Positions 10,890 to 24,035 of a DNA stretch of 64,000 nucleotides are shown here, one piece after another. The notes below the pieces were generated by a model that ran no database searches, was not told the DNA's origin, and saw only the letters and a program-made list of their open reading frames with translations. Source of the stretch: Rattus norvegicus (taxonomy: Eukaryota > Chordata > Mammalia > Rodentia > Muridae); contig NC_086029.1 in the NCBI RefSeq assembly GCF_036323735.1, forward strand, positions 9,037,816 through 9,101,815, read 5' to 3'. Made by a program: the position numbers and the translations under genes. The stretch's first letter is position 1. Every line of letters begins with the position of its first letter.

Positions 10890-12975
10890 CTGAGTAACAT
10901 GGTGAATTCGGTTAGTTCCCAATAGACCGCAGTAGTAATAAGTGGACTGTTCGGGACATAGAAGAATTTTCACGAATGGAATCAAAATTTATAGGCGAAT
11001 TCAGTGAGTTCCCAATTGGAATTGCTTGTATGAGTTTGCCTTTCAATATAGAGCAACATTTTAAAAAACGGAATCTAATTATCATGGTGAATTCAGGATG
11101 ATCCCATTAGGATTCGCATGTAATAAGCTTGTTATTCAATATAGAGCAACGTTTTAACGAACTGAAACACTGTTTCTTTGTGAATTCAGTTAGTTCCCAG
11201 TAGCAGGCTCTTGTAATATGTGTACTTTTAAAGATTTATCAAAATTTGGTGAGCCGAATCTGAGTAACATGGTGAATTCGGTTAGTTCCCAATGAGGCGC
11301 AGTAGTAATAAGGGGACAGTTCAGGATATAGAAAAATTTTCATGAATGGAATCAAAATTTCTAGGCGAATTCAGTGATTTCCCAATGGGACACGCTTGTA
11401 TGAGTTTGCTCTTCAATATATAGCACCATTTTAAAGAACGGAATCTAAGTATCATGGTGAATTCAGTAGGTTCCCAATAGGATTCTCATGTAATAAGCTT
11501 GTTATTCAAGATAAAGCAACTTTTTAACGAAATGAAATACTGTTTCTTTGTGAATTCTGTTAGTTCCCAGTAGCAGGCTCTTGTAATATGTGTACTTTTA
11601 AAGATTTATCAAAATTTGGTGAGCCGAACCTGAGTAACCTGGTGAAATCGGTTAGTTCCCAGTAGGCCGCAGTAGTAATAAGTGGACTGTTCGGGATATA
11701 GAAAAATTTTCACGAATGGAATCAAAATTTCTAGGCGAATTCAGTGAGTTCCCAATGGGACATGCTTGTATGAGTTTGCTTTTCAAAATAGAGCAACATT
11801 TTTAGGAACGGAATCTAAGTATAATGGTGAATTCAGTAGGTTCCCAATAGGATTCTCATGTAATAAGCTTTTTATTCAAGATAGAGCAACGTTTTAACGA
11901 ACTGAAACACTGTTTCTTTGTGAATTCAGGTAGTTCCCAGTAGCCTGCTCTTGTAATATGTGTACTTTAAAGATTTATCAAATTTTGGTGATCCGAATCT
12001 GAGTTACATTGTGAATTTGGTTAATTCCCAATATGCCGCAGTAGTAATAAGTGGACTGTTCGCGATATAGAAAAATTTTCACGAATGGAATAAAAATTTC
12101 TAGGCGAATTCAGTGAACTCCCAATTTTGACATGCTTGTATGAGTTTGCTTTTCAATATAGAGCAACATTTTAAGGAACGGAATCTAAGTATCATCGTGA
12201 ATTGAGTAGGTTCCCAATAGGATTCGCATGTAATAAGCTTGTTATTCAAGATAGAGCATCGTTTTAACGAACTGAAACACTGTGTCTTTGTGAATTCAGT
12301 TAGTTCCCAGTAGCCTGCTCTTGTAATATGTGTACTTTTAAAGATTTATCAAAATTTGTTGAGCCGAATCTGAGTAACATGGAGAATTCGGTTAGTTCCC
12401 ATTAGGCCGCAGTATTAATAAATAGTCTGTTCGGGATATACAAAAATTTTCAGGAGTGGAATCAAAATTTCTAGGCGAATTCAGTGAGTTTCCAATGGGA
12501 CATGCTTGTATCAGTTTGCTTTTCAATATAGAGCAACATATTAAGGAAGGGAATCTAAGTATCATGGGAATTCTGTAGGTTCCCAATAGGATACGCATGT
12601 AATATCTAGCTATTCAAGATAGAGCAACGTTTTAACGAACTGAAACACTGTTTCTTTGTGAATTCAGTTAGTTCCCAGTAGCTTGCTCTTGAAATATGTG
12701 TACTTTTAAAGATTTATCAAAATTTGGTGAGCCGAATCTGAGTAACATGGTGAATTCGGTTAGTTCCCAATGGGCCGCAGTAGTAATAAGGGGACTGTTC
12801 GGGATATAGAAAAATTTTCATTAATGGAATCAAAATTTCTAGGCGAATTCAGTGATTTCCCAATGGGACATGCTTGTATGAGTTTGCTCTTCAATATATA
12901 GCACCATTTTAAGGAACGGAATCTAAGTATCATGGTGAATTCAGTAGGTTCCCAATAGGATTCGCATGTAATAAG
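10890..12975 (+). repeat. HOR-A copy 3, partial (about 5.6 monomers)
   Basis: It follows copy 1 at offset 10,713 bp (29 monomers) and copy 2 at about 7,017 bp (19 monomers): CAATAGACCGCAGTAG, CATAGAAGAATTTTC, GGATGATCCCATTAGG and CAATATGCCGCAG occur in the same order. It lacks the extra monomer of copy 2. The match ends near 12,975, where the ATAGCACCAT unit continues into a canonical AAGCTTG rather than AAGCGTG end. Confidence 0.82.
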
Positions 12976-13448
12976 CTTGTTATTCAAGATAGAGCAACGT
13001 TTTAACGAACAGAAACACTGTTTCTTTGTGAATTCAGGTACTTCCCAGTAGCCTGCTCTTGTAATATGTGTACTTTTAAAGATTTATCAAATTTTGATGA
13101 GCCAAATCTGAGTTACATGGTGAATTTGGTTAGTTCCCAATATGCCGCAGGAAGAATAAGTGGACTGTTCGCGATATAGAAAAATTTTCACGAATGGAAT
13201 CAAAATTTCTAGGCGAATTCAGTGAGTTCCCAAATGGACTTGCTTGTATGAGTTTGCTCTTCAATATAGAGCAACATTTTAAAGAACGGAATCTAAGTAT
13301 CATGGTGAATTCAGTAGGTTCCCAATAGGATTCGCATGTATTAACTTGTTATTCAAGATAGAGCAACGTTTTAACGAACTGAATCACTGTTTCTTTGTGA
13401 GTTCAGTTAGTTCCCAGTAGCAGGCTCTTGTAATATGTGTACTTTTAA
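12975..13448 (+). repeat. Linker monomers related to 16.3-16.8 kb
   Basis: GCATGTATTAACTTGTTATTC at 13,335 recurs at 16,653, and CAATATGCCGCAGGA at 13,138 recurs near 16,457, an offset of about 3,318 bp (9 monomers). The similarity continues through 13.7/17.04 kb, so it runs into Block B. Confidence 0.7.
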
Positions 13449-14753
13449 AGATTAATCAAAATTTGTTGAGCCGAAACTTAGTAACATGGTGAATTAGGTT
13501 AGTTTCCAATAGGCCGCAGTAGTAATAAGTGGACCGTTCGGGATATAGAAAAATTTTCACGAATGTAATCAAAATTTCTAGGCGAATTCAGTGAGTTCCC
13601 AATGGGACATGCTTGTATGAGTTTGCTCTTCAATATAGAGCAACATTTTAAGGATCGAAATCTAAGTATCATGGTGAATTCAGTAGGTTCCCAGTAGGAT
13701 TCGCATGTAATAAGCTTGTTATTCAAGATAGAGCAACGTTTTAACGAACTGAAACACTGTGTCTTTGTGAATTCAGTTAGTTCCCAGTAGCCTGCTCTTG
13801 TAATATGTGTACTTTTAAAGAATTATCAAAATTTGGTGAGCCGAATCTGAGTATTATGGTGAATTCGGTTGGTTACCAATAGGCCGCAGTATTAATAAGT
13901 GGACTGTTCAGGATATAGAAAAATTTCAGGAATGGAAACACAATTTCTAGGCGAATTCAGTGAGGTCCCAATGGGACATGCTTGTATGAGTTTGCTTTTC
14001 AATATAGAGCAATATATTAGGAAGGGAATCTAAGTATCATGGGAATTCAGTAGGTTCCCAATAGGATTCGCATGTAATATCTTGCTATTTAAGATAGAGC
14101 AACGTTTTAACAAACTGAAACACTGTTTCTTTGTGAATTCAGTTAGTTCCCAGTAGCTTGCTCTTGAAATATGTGTTCTTTTAAAGAATTATCAAAATTT
14201 GGTGAGCCAAATCTGAGTAACATGGTGAATTCGGTTAGTTCCTAATAGGCCGCCGGAGTAATAAGTGGACAGTTCGGGATATAGAAAAATTTTCACGAAC
14301 GGAATCAGTATTTCTAGGAGAATTCAGGGAGTTCATAATGGGACATGCTTTTATGAGTTTGATTTTCAATATAGGGCAACATTTTAAGGAACGGAATCTA
14401 AGTATCATGGTGATTTCAGTAGGTTCAAAACAGGATTCGCATGAGATAAGCTTGTTATTCAAGATAGAGCAAGGTTTTAACGAACTGAAATACTGTTTCT
14501 TTGTGAATTCAGTTAGTTCCCAGTAGTCTGCTCTTGTAATATGTGTACTTTTAGAGATTTATCAGAATCTGGTGATCCGAATTTGAGTAACATGGTGAAT
14601 TCGGTTAGTTCCCAATGGGCGGCAGAATTAATAAGTGAACTGTTCGGGATATAGAAAAATTTCAACGAATGGAATCAAAATTTCTAGCCGATTTCAGTGA
14701 GTTCCCAATGGGACATGCTTGTATGAGTTTGCTCTTCAATATAGAGCAAAATT
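13448..14753 (+). repeat. Block B, right copy (about 3.5 monomers)
   Basis: This is the partner of 9,385-10,690 at +4,063 bp. Its first unit (TTGTTGAGCCGAAACTTAG, then GAATTAGGTTAGTTTCCAAT) also recurs near 16.77, 20.47 and 23.05 kb, so that unit type is shared with later HORs. With the left copy it brackets HOR-A copy 3. Confidence 0.82.
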
Positions 14754-17700
14754 TTAAGGTACGGAATCTAAGTTTCATGGTGAATTCTGTAGGTTGCCAA
14801 TAAAATTCGCATGTAATAAGCTTGTTATTTAAGATAGAGCAACGTTTTAACGAACTGAAACACTGTTTCTTTGTGAATTCAGTTAGTTCCCAGTAGCCTG
14901 CTCTTGTAATATGTGTACTTTTAAAGATTTATCAAAAGTTGGTGAGCCGAATCTGAGTAACATGGTGAATTCGGTTAGTTCCCATTCGGCCGCAGTAGTA
15001 ATAAATGGACTGTTCGGGATATAAAAAAATTTTCACGAATGGAATAAAAATTTCTAGGCGAATTCAGTGAGTTCCCAATGGGACATGCTTGTATGAGTTT
15101 GCTCTTCAATATACAGCAACATTTCTAGGAAGGGAATCTAAGTATCATGGGAATTCAATAGGTTCCCAATAGGATTCGCATGTAATAAGCATGTTATTCA
15201 AGATAGAGCAACGTTTTAGCGAACTGAAACACTGTTTCTTTGTGAATTCAGTTAGTTGACAGTAGCCTGCTCTTGAAATATGTGTACTTTTAAAGATTTA
15301 TCAAAATTTGGTGAGCCGAATCTGAGTAACATGGTGAATTCTGTAAGTTGCCAATAGGCCGCCGTAGTAATAAGTGGGTGTTCGGGATATAGAAAAATTT
15401 TCACGAATGGAATCAAAATTTCTGGGAGAATTCAGTGAGTTCCCAAAGCGACATGCTTGTATGAGTTTGCTTTTCAATATAGAGCAATATATTAGGAAGG
15501 GTATCCAAGTATCATGGGAATTCAGTAGGTTCCCAATAGGATTCGCATGTAATATCTTTCTATTCAAGATAGAGCAAAGTTTTAACGATCTGAAACACTG
15601 TTTCTTTGTGAATTCAGTTAGTTCCCAGTAGCTTGCTCTTGAAATATGTGTACTCTTAAAGAATTTTCAAAATTTGGTATCCGAATCTGAGTAAAATGGT
15701 GAATTCTGTTTGTTCCTAATAGACCGCCGGAGTAATAAGTGGACAGTTCGGGATATAGAAAAATTTTCACGAATGGAATCAATATTTCTAGGAGAATTCA
15801 GGGAGTTCCCAATGGGACATGCTTGTATGAGTTTGATTTTCAATATAGAGCAACATTTTAAGGAACGGAATGTAAGTATCATGGTGATTTCAGTAGGTTC
15901 CCAATAGGATTCGCATGTAATAAGCTTGTTATTCAAGATAGAGCAACGTTTTAACGAACTGAAACACTGTTTGTTTGTGAATTCAGTTAGTTCCCAGTAG
16001 CCTGCTCTTGTAATATGTGTACTTTTAAAGATTTATCAAAATTTGGTTAGACGAATCTGAGTAACATGGTGAATTCGGTTAGTTCCCATTCGGCCGCAGT
16101 AGTAATAAGTGGACTGTTCGGGATATAGAAAAATTTTTACGAATGGAATCAAAATTTCTAGGCGATTTCAGTGAGTTCCCAATGGGACATGCTTGTATGA
16201 GTGTGCTCTTCAATATAGAGCAACATTTTAAGGAACGGAATCTAATTATCATGGGATTTCAGTAGGTTCCCAATAGGATTTGCATGTAATAAGCATGTTA
16301 TTCAAGATAGAGCAACGTTTTAACGAACTGAAACACTGTGTCTTTGTGAATTCAGTAAGTTCCCAGTAACCTGCTCTTGTAATATGTGTACTTTTAAAGA
16401 TTTATCAAATTTTGGTGAGCCGAATCTGAGTTACATGGTGAATTTGGTTAGTTCCCAATATGCCGCAGGAGTAATAAGTGGACTGTTCGCGATATAGAAA
16501 AATTTTCACGAATGGAATCAAAATTTCTAGGCGAATTCAGTGAGTTCCCAAATGGACTTGCTTGTATGAGTTTGCTCTTCGATATAGAGCAACATTTTAA
16601 AGAACGGAATCTAAGTATCATGGTGAATTCAGTAGGTTCCCAATAGGATTCGCATGTATTAACTTGTTATTCAAGATAGAGCAACGTTTTAACGAACTGA
16701 ATCACTGTTTCTTTGTGAGTTCAATTAGTTCCCAGTAGCAGGCTCTTGTAATATGTGTACTTTTAAAGATTTATCAAAATTTGTTGAGCCGAAACTTAGT
16801 AACATGGTGAATTAGGTTAGTTTCCAATAGGCCGCAGTAGTAATAAGTGGACCGTTCGGGATATAGAAAAATTTTCACGAATGGAATCAAAATTTCTAGG
16901 CGAATTCAGTCAGTTCCCAATGGGACATGCTTGTATGAGTTTGCTCTTCAATGTAGAGCAACATTTTAAGGATCGAAATCTAAGTATCATGGTGAATTCA
17001 GTAGGTTTCCCAGTAGGATTCGCATGTAATAAGCTTGTTATTCAAGATAGAGCAACGTTTTAACGAACTGAAACACTGTTTCTTTGTGAATTCAGTTAGT
17101 TGACAGTAGCCTGCTCTTGAAATATGTGTACTTTTTAAAGATTTTTCAAAATTAGCTGAGCCGAATCTGAGTAACATGGTGAATTCTGTTAGTTGCCAAT
17201 AGGCCACCGTACTAATAAGTGGGTGTTCAGGATATAGAAAAATTTTCACGAATGGAATCAAAATTTCTGAGAGTATTCAGTGAGTTCCAAAAGCGACATG
17301 CTTGTATGAGTTTGCTTTTCAATATAGAGCAATATATTAGGAAGGGTATCTAGGTATCATGGGAATTCAGTAGGTTCCCAATAGGATTCGCATGTAATAT
17401 CTTGCTATTCAAGATAGAGCAATGTTTTAACGAACTGAAACACTGTTTCTTTGTGAATTCAGTTACTTCCCAGTAGCAGGCTCTTGTAATATGTGTACTT
17501 TTAAAGATTTATCAAAATTTGGTGAGCCGAATCTGAGTAACAGCGTGAATTCGGTTAGTTCCCAATGGGCCGCAGTAGTAATAAGGGGACTGTTCGGGTT
17601 ATGGAAAAATTTTCATGAATGGAATCAAAATTTCTAGGCGAATTCAGTGATTTCCCAATGGGACATGCTTGTATGAGTTTGCTCTTCAATATATAGCACC

Positions 17701-18875
17701 ATTTTAAGGAAAGGAATCTAAGTATCATGGTGAATTCAGTAGGTTCCCAATAGGATTCGCATGTAATAAGCATGTTATTCAAGATACAGCAACTTTTTAA
17801 CGAAATGAAATACTGTTTCTTTGTGAATTCTGTTAGTTCCCAGTAGCAGGCTCTTGTAATATGTGTACTTTTAAAGATTTATCAAAATTTGGTGAGCCGA
17901 ATCTGAGTAACATGGTGAATTTGATTAGTTCCCAATAGGCCGCAGTAGTAATAAGTGGACTGTTCGCGATATAGAAAAATTTTCTGAAATGGAATCACAA
18001 TTTCTAGGCGAATTCAGTCAGTTCCCAATGGGACATGATTGTATGAGTTTGCTTTTCAATACAGAGCAACATATTACGAAGGGTATCTAAGTATCATGGG
18101 AATTCAGTAGGTTCGCAATAGGATTCGCATGTAATATCTTGCTATTCAAGATAGAGCAACGTTTTAACAAACTGAAACTCTGTGTCTTTGAAAATTCAGT
18201 TAGTTCCCAGTAGCCTGCTCTTGAAATATGTGTACTTTTAAAGATTTATCAAAATTTGGTGAGCCGAATCTGAGTAACATGGTGAATTCGGTTAGTTCCT
18301 AATAGGCCGCCGGTGTAATAAGTGGACTGTTCGGGATATAGAAAAATTTTCACGAATGGAATCAAAATTTCTAGGCGATTTCAGTGAGTTACCAATGGGA
18401 CATGCTTGTGTGAGTTTGCTCTTCAATATAGAGCAACATTTTAAGGAACGGAATCTAAGTATCTTGGTGATTTCAGTAGGTTCCCAATAGGATTCGCATG
18501 TAATAAGCTTGTTATTCAAGATAGAGCAACGTTTTAACGAACTGAAATACTGTTTCTTTGTGAATTCAGTTAGTTCCCAGTAGCCTGCTCTTGTAATATA
18601 TGTACATTTAAAGATTTATCAAAATTTGGTGATCCGAATCTGAGTAACATGGTGAAATAGACTAGTTCCCAATAGGCCGCAGTAGTAATAAGTGGACTGT
18701 TCGGGATATAGAAAAATTTTCACGAATGGAATCAAAATTTCTAGGCGATTTCAGTGAGTTCCCAATGGGACATGCTTGTATGAGTTTTGTCTTCAATATA
18801 GAGCAAAATTTTAAGGAACGGAATCTAAGTATCATGGTGAATTCAGTAGGTTCCCAATAGGATTCGCATGTAATA
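14753..18875 (+). repeat. Heterogeneous monomers without a clear HOR
   Basis: Units here resemble several other places without one constant offset: 15.34-15.6 and 17.19-17.45 kb share GTAATAAGTGGGTGTTC-type C subunits shortened by a few bases; 16.37-17.04 kb follows 13.06-13.72 kb; 17.56-18.6 kb follows 7.59-9.0 kb. Divergence between neighbours is visibly higher than right of 24 kb. No unique sequence was found. Confidence 0.75.
17555..17830 (+). repeat. Example of the ATAGCACCAT monomer subfamily
   Basis: This subfamily has ATATATAGCACCATTTT in D followed by AAGCATG or a similar sequence, GCAACTTTTTAACG and AATGAAATACTG in the next A. I count 15 units with the D signature, near 703, 2,182, 4,403, 6,246, 7,726, 11,415, 12,894, 17,690, 25,807, 32,080, 40,940, 47,957, 51,649, 52,769 and 59,032. 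They are dispersed through all HORs, so the class predates them. Confidence 0.8.
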
Positions 18876-21457
18876 AGCTTGTTTTTCAAGATAGAGCAAC
18901 GTTTTAACGAACTGAAACACTGTGTCTTTGTGAATTCAGTTAGTTGACAGTAGCCTGCTCTTGAAATATGTGTACTTTTAAAGATTTATCAAAATTTGGT
19001 GAGCCGAATCTGAGTAACATGGTGAATTCTGTTAGTTGCCAATAGGCCGCCGTAGTAATAACTGGGTGTTCGGGATATAGAAAAATTTTCACGAATGGAA
19101 TCAAAATTTCTAGGCGAATTCAGTGAATTCCCAATTTTGACATGCTTTTATGAGTTTGCTTTTCAATATAGAGCAAAATTTTAAGGAACGGAATCTAAGT
19201 ATCATGGTGAACTCAGTAGGTTCCCAATAGGATTCGCATGAAATAAGCTTGTTATTCAAGATAGAGCAAAGTTTTAACGAACTGAAACACTGTGTCTTTG
19301 TGAATTCAGTTAGTTCCCAGTAGCCTGCTCTGGTAATATGTGTACTTTTAAAGAATTATCAAAATTTGGTGAGCCGAATCTGAGTAACATGGTGAATTCT
19401 GTTTGTTCGCAATAGGCCGCAGTAGTAATAAGTGGACTGTTCAGGATGTAGAAAAATTTTCAGGAATGGAATCACAATTTCTAGGCGAATTCAGTGAGTT
19501 CCCAATGGGACATGCTTGTATGAGTTTGCTTTTCAATAAAGAGCAATATATTAGGAAGGGTATCTAAGTATCATTTGAATTCAGTAGGTTCCCAATAGGA
19601 TTCGCATGTAATATCTTGCTATTCAAGATAGAGCAACGTTTTAACGAACTGAAACACTGTTTCTTTGTGAATTCAGTTAGTTCCCAGTAGCTTGCTCTTG
19701 AAATATGTGTACTTTTAAAGAATTATCAAAATTTGGTGAGCCGAATCTGAGTAACATGGTGAATTCGGTTAGTTCCTAATAGGCCGCCGGAGTAATAAGT
19801 GGACAGTTCGGGATATAGAAAAATTTTCACGAATGGAATCAATATTTCTAGGAGAATTCAGGGAGTACCCAATGGGACATGCTTGTATGAGTTTGATTTT
19901 CAATATAGAGCAACATTTTAAGGAACGGAATCTAAGTATCATGGTGATTTCAGTAGGTTCCCAATAGGATTCGCATGTAATAAGCTTGTTCTTCAAGATA
20001 GAGCAACGTTTTAACGAACTGAAATACTGTTTCTTTGTGAATTCAGTTAGTTCCCAGTAGCCTGCTCTTGTAATATGTGTACTTTTAAAGATTTATCAAA
20101 ATATGGTGATCCGAATTTGAGTAACATGGTGAATTCGGTTAGTTCCCAATGGGCGGCAGAATTAATAAATGAACTGTTCGGGATATAGAAAAATTTTAAC
20201 GAATGGAATCAAAATGTCTAGGCGAATTCAGTGAGTTCCCAATGGGACATGCTTGTATGAGTTTGCTCTTCAATATAGAGCAAAATTTAAAGGTACGGAA
20301 TCTAAGTTTCATGGTGAATTCTGTAGGTTGTCAATAGGATTCGCATGTAATAAGCTTGTTATTCAAGATAGGGCAACGTTTTAACGAACTGAAACACTGT
20401 TTCTTTGTGAATTCAGTTAGTTCCCAGTAGCCTGCTCTTGTAATATGTGTACATTTAAAGATTTATCAAAATTTGTTGAGCCGAAACTTAGTAACATGGT
20501 GAATTAGGTTAGTTTCCAATAGGCCGCAGTAGTAATAAGTGGACCGTTCGGGATATAGAAAAATTTTCACGAATGGAATCAAAATTTCTAGGCGAAATCA
20601 GTGAGTTCCCAATGGGACATGCTTGTATGAGTTTGCTCTTCAATATAGAGCAACAATATTAGGAAGGGAATCTAAGTATCATGTGAATTCAATAGGTTCC
20701 CAATAGGATTCGCATGTAATAAGCATGTTATTCAAGATAGAGCAACGTTTTAACGAACTGATACACTGTTTCTTTGTGAATTCGGTTAGTTGACAGTAGC
20801 CTGCTCTTGAAATATATGTACTTTTCAAGATTTATCAAAATTTGGTGAGCCGAATCTGAGTAACATGGTGAATTCGGTTAGTTCCCAATAGGCCGCCGTA
20901 GTAATAAGTGGACAGTTCGGGATATAGAAACATTTTCAGGAATGGAATCAAAATTTCTTGGAGAATTCAGTGAGTTCCCAATGGGACATGCTAGTATGAG
21001 TTTGCTTTTCAATATAGAGCAACATTTTAAGGAACGGAATCTAAGTATCCTGGTGAATTCATTAGGTTCCCAATAGGATTTGCATGTAATAAGCTTGTTA
21101 TTCAAGGTAGAGCAACATTTAACGAACTGAAACTCTGTTTCTTTGTGAATTCCGTTAGTTCCCAGTAGCAGGCTCTTGTAATATGTGTACTTTTAAAGAT
21201 TTATCAAAATTTCGTGAGCCGAATCTGAGTAACATGGTGAATTCGGTTAGTTCCCATTAGGCCGCAGTAGTAATAAATGGACTGTTCGGGATATAGAAAA
21301 ATTTTCACGAATGGAATCAAAATTTCTAGGCGAATTCAGTGAGTTCCCAATGGTACATGCTTGTATGAGTTTGCTCTTCAATAAAGAGCAACAATTCTAG
21401 GAAGGGAATCTAAGTATCATGGGAATTCAATAGGTTCCCAATAGGATTCGCATGTAA
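18875..21457 (+). repeat. 7-monomer HOR, copy 1
   Basis: It repeats at +2,583 bp (7 x 369). Shared variants in order are GCTTGTTTTTCAAG, TTAGTTGACAGTAGCC, AATAACTGGGTGTTCGGG, GTTTGTTCGCAATAGG, CATTTGAATTCAGTAGG, GCCGCCGGAGTAATAAG and TTGGAGAATTCAGTGAG. Copies differ by scattered substitutions and one-base deletions (for example GTCTTGTGAATTC at about 21,880), so this duplication is older than the 19-mer one. Confidence 0.8.
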
Positions 21458-24035
21458 TAAGCTTGTTTTTCAAGATAGAGCAACGTTTTAACGAACTGAA
21501 ACACTGTTTCTTTGTGAATTCAGTTAGTTGACAGTAGCCTGCTCTTGAAATATGTGTACTTTTAAAGATTTATCAAAATTTGGTGAGCCGAATCTGAGTA
21601 ACATGGTGAATTCTGTTAGTTGCCCATAGGCCGCCGTAGTAATAACTGGGTGTTCGGGATATAGAAAAATTTTCACGAATGGAATCAAAATTTCTAGGCG
21701 AATTCAGTGAATTCCCAATTTTGACATGCTTTTATGAGTTTGCTTTTCAATATAGAGCAACATTTTAAGGAACGGAATCTAAATATCATGGTGAACTCAG
21801 TAGGTTCCCAATAGGATTCGCATGAAATAAGCTTGTTATTCAAGATAGAGCAACGTTTTAACGAACTGAAACACTGTGTCTTGTGAATTCAGTTAGTTCC
21901 CAGTAACCTGCTCTGGTAATATGTGTACTTTTAAAGAATTATCAAAATTTGGTGAGCCGAATCTGAGTAACATGGTGAATTCTGTTTGTTCGCAATAGGC
22001 CGCAGTAGTAATAAGTGGACTGTTCAGGATGTAGAAAAATTTTCAGGAATGGAATCACAATTTCTAGGCGAATTCAGTGAGTTCCCAATGGGACATGCTT
22101 GTATGAGTTTACTTTTCAATATAGAGCAATATATTAGGAAGGGTATCTAAGTATCATTTGAATTCAGTAGGTTCCCAATAGGATTAGCATGTAATATCTT
22201 GCTATTCAAGATAGAGCAACGTTTTAACGAACTGAAACACTGTTTCTTTGTGAATTCAGTTAGTTCCCAGTAGCTTGCTCTTGAAATATGTGTACTTTTA
22301 AAGAATTATCAAAATTTGGTGATCCGAATCTGAGTAACATGGTGAATTCGGTTAGTTCCTAATAGGCCGCCGGAGTAATAAGTGGACAGTTCGGGATATA
22401 GAAAAATTTTCACGAATGGAATCAAGATTTCTAGGAGAATTCAGGGAGTTCCCAATGGGACATGCTTGTATGAGTTTGATTTTCAATATAGAGCAAAATT
22501 TTAAGGAACGGAATCCTAGTATCATGGAGATTTCAGTAGGTTCCCAATAGGATTCGCATGTAATAAGCTTGTTATTCAGATAGAGCAACGTTTTAACGAA
22601 CTGAAATACTGTTTCTTTGTGAATTCAGTTAGTTCCCAGTAGCCTGCTCTTGTAATATGTGTACTTTTAAAGATTTATCAAAATTTGTTGATCCGAATTT
22701 GAGTAACATGGTGAATTCGGTTAGTTCAGAATGGGCGGCAGAATTAATAAGTGAACTGTTCGGGATATAGAAAAATTTTTACGAATGGAATCAAAATGAC
22801 TAGGCGAATTCAGTGAGTTCCCAATGGTACATGCTTGTATGAGTTTGCTCTTCAATATAGAGCAAAATTTTAAGGCACGGAATCTAAGTTTCATGGTGAA
22901 TTCTGTAGGTTGCCAATAGGATTCGATGTAATAAGCTAGTTATTCAAGATAGGGAAACGTTTTAACGAACTGAAACACTGTTTCTTTGTGAATTCAGTTA
23001 GTTCCCAGTAGCCTGCTCTTGTAATATGTGTACATTTAAAGATTTATCAAAATTTGTTGAGCCGAAACTTAGTAAATGGTGAATTAGGTTAGTTTCCAAT
23101 AGGCCGCAGTAGTAATAAGTGGACCGTTCGGGATATAGAAAAATTTTCACGAATGGAATCAAAATTTCTAGGCGAATTCAGTGAGTTCCCAATGGGACAT
23201 GCTTGTATGAGTTTGCTCTTCAATATAGAGCAACATTTCTTGGAAGGGAATCTAAGTATCATGGGAATTCAATAGGTTCCCAATAGGATTCGCATGTAAT
23301 AAGCTTGTTATTCCAGATAGAGCAACTTTTTAACGAACTGATACACTGTTTCTTTGTGAATTCAGTTAGTTGACAGTAGCCTGCTCTTGAAATATGTGTA
23401 CTTTTCAAGATTTATCAAAATTTGTTGAGCCGAATCTGAGTAACATGGTGAATTCGGTTAGTTCCCAATAGGCCGCCGTAGTAATAAGTGGACGTTTCGG
23501 GATATAGAAAAATTTTCAGGAATGGAATCAAATTTCTTGGAGAATTCAGTGAGTTCCCAATGGGACATGCTAGTATGAGTTTGCTTTTCAATATAGAGCA
23601 ACATTTTAAGGAACGGAATCTAAGTATCCTGGTGAATTCAGTAGGTTCCCAATAGGATTCGCATGTAATAAGCTTGTTATTCAATGTAGAGCAACGTTTT
23701 AACGAACTGAAACACTGTTTCTTTGTGAATTCCGTTAGTTCCCAGTAGCAGGCTCTTGTAATATGTGTACTTTTAAAGATTTATCAAAATTTCATTCGCC
23801 GAATCTGAGTAACATGGTGAATTCGGTTAGTTCCCATAAGGCCGCAGTAATAATAAATGGACCGTTCGGGATATAGAAAAATTTTCACGAATGGAATCAA
23901 AATTTCTAGGCGAATTCAGTGAGTTCCCAATGGGACATGCTTGTATGAGTTTGCTCTTCAATATAGAGCAACATTTCTAGGAAGGGAATCTAAGTATCAT
24001 GGGAATTCAATAGTTTCCCAATAGGATTCGCATGT
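21458..24035 (+). repeat. 7-monomer HOR, copy 2
   Basis: This is the tandem partner of 18,875-21,457. It ends near GCTTGTTTTTAAAG at 24,041; after that TTAGTTCCCAGTAGCTTGC replaces the TTAGTTGACAGTAGCC expected for a third round. Its end (23.42-24.04 kb) is also found at 49.26-49.9 kb (offset 25,840). Confidence 0.78.
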
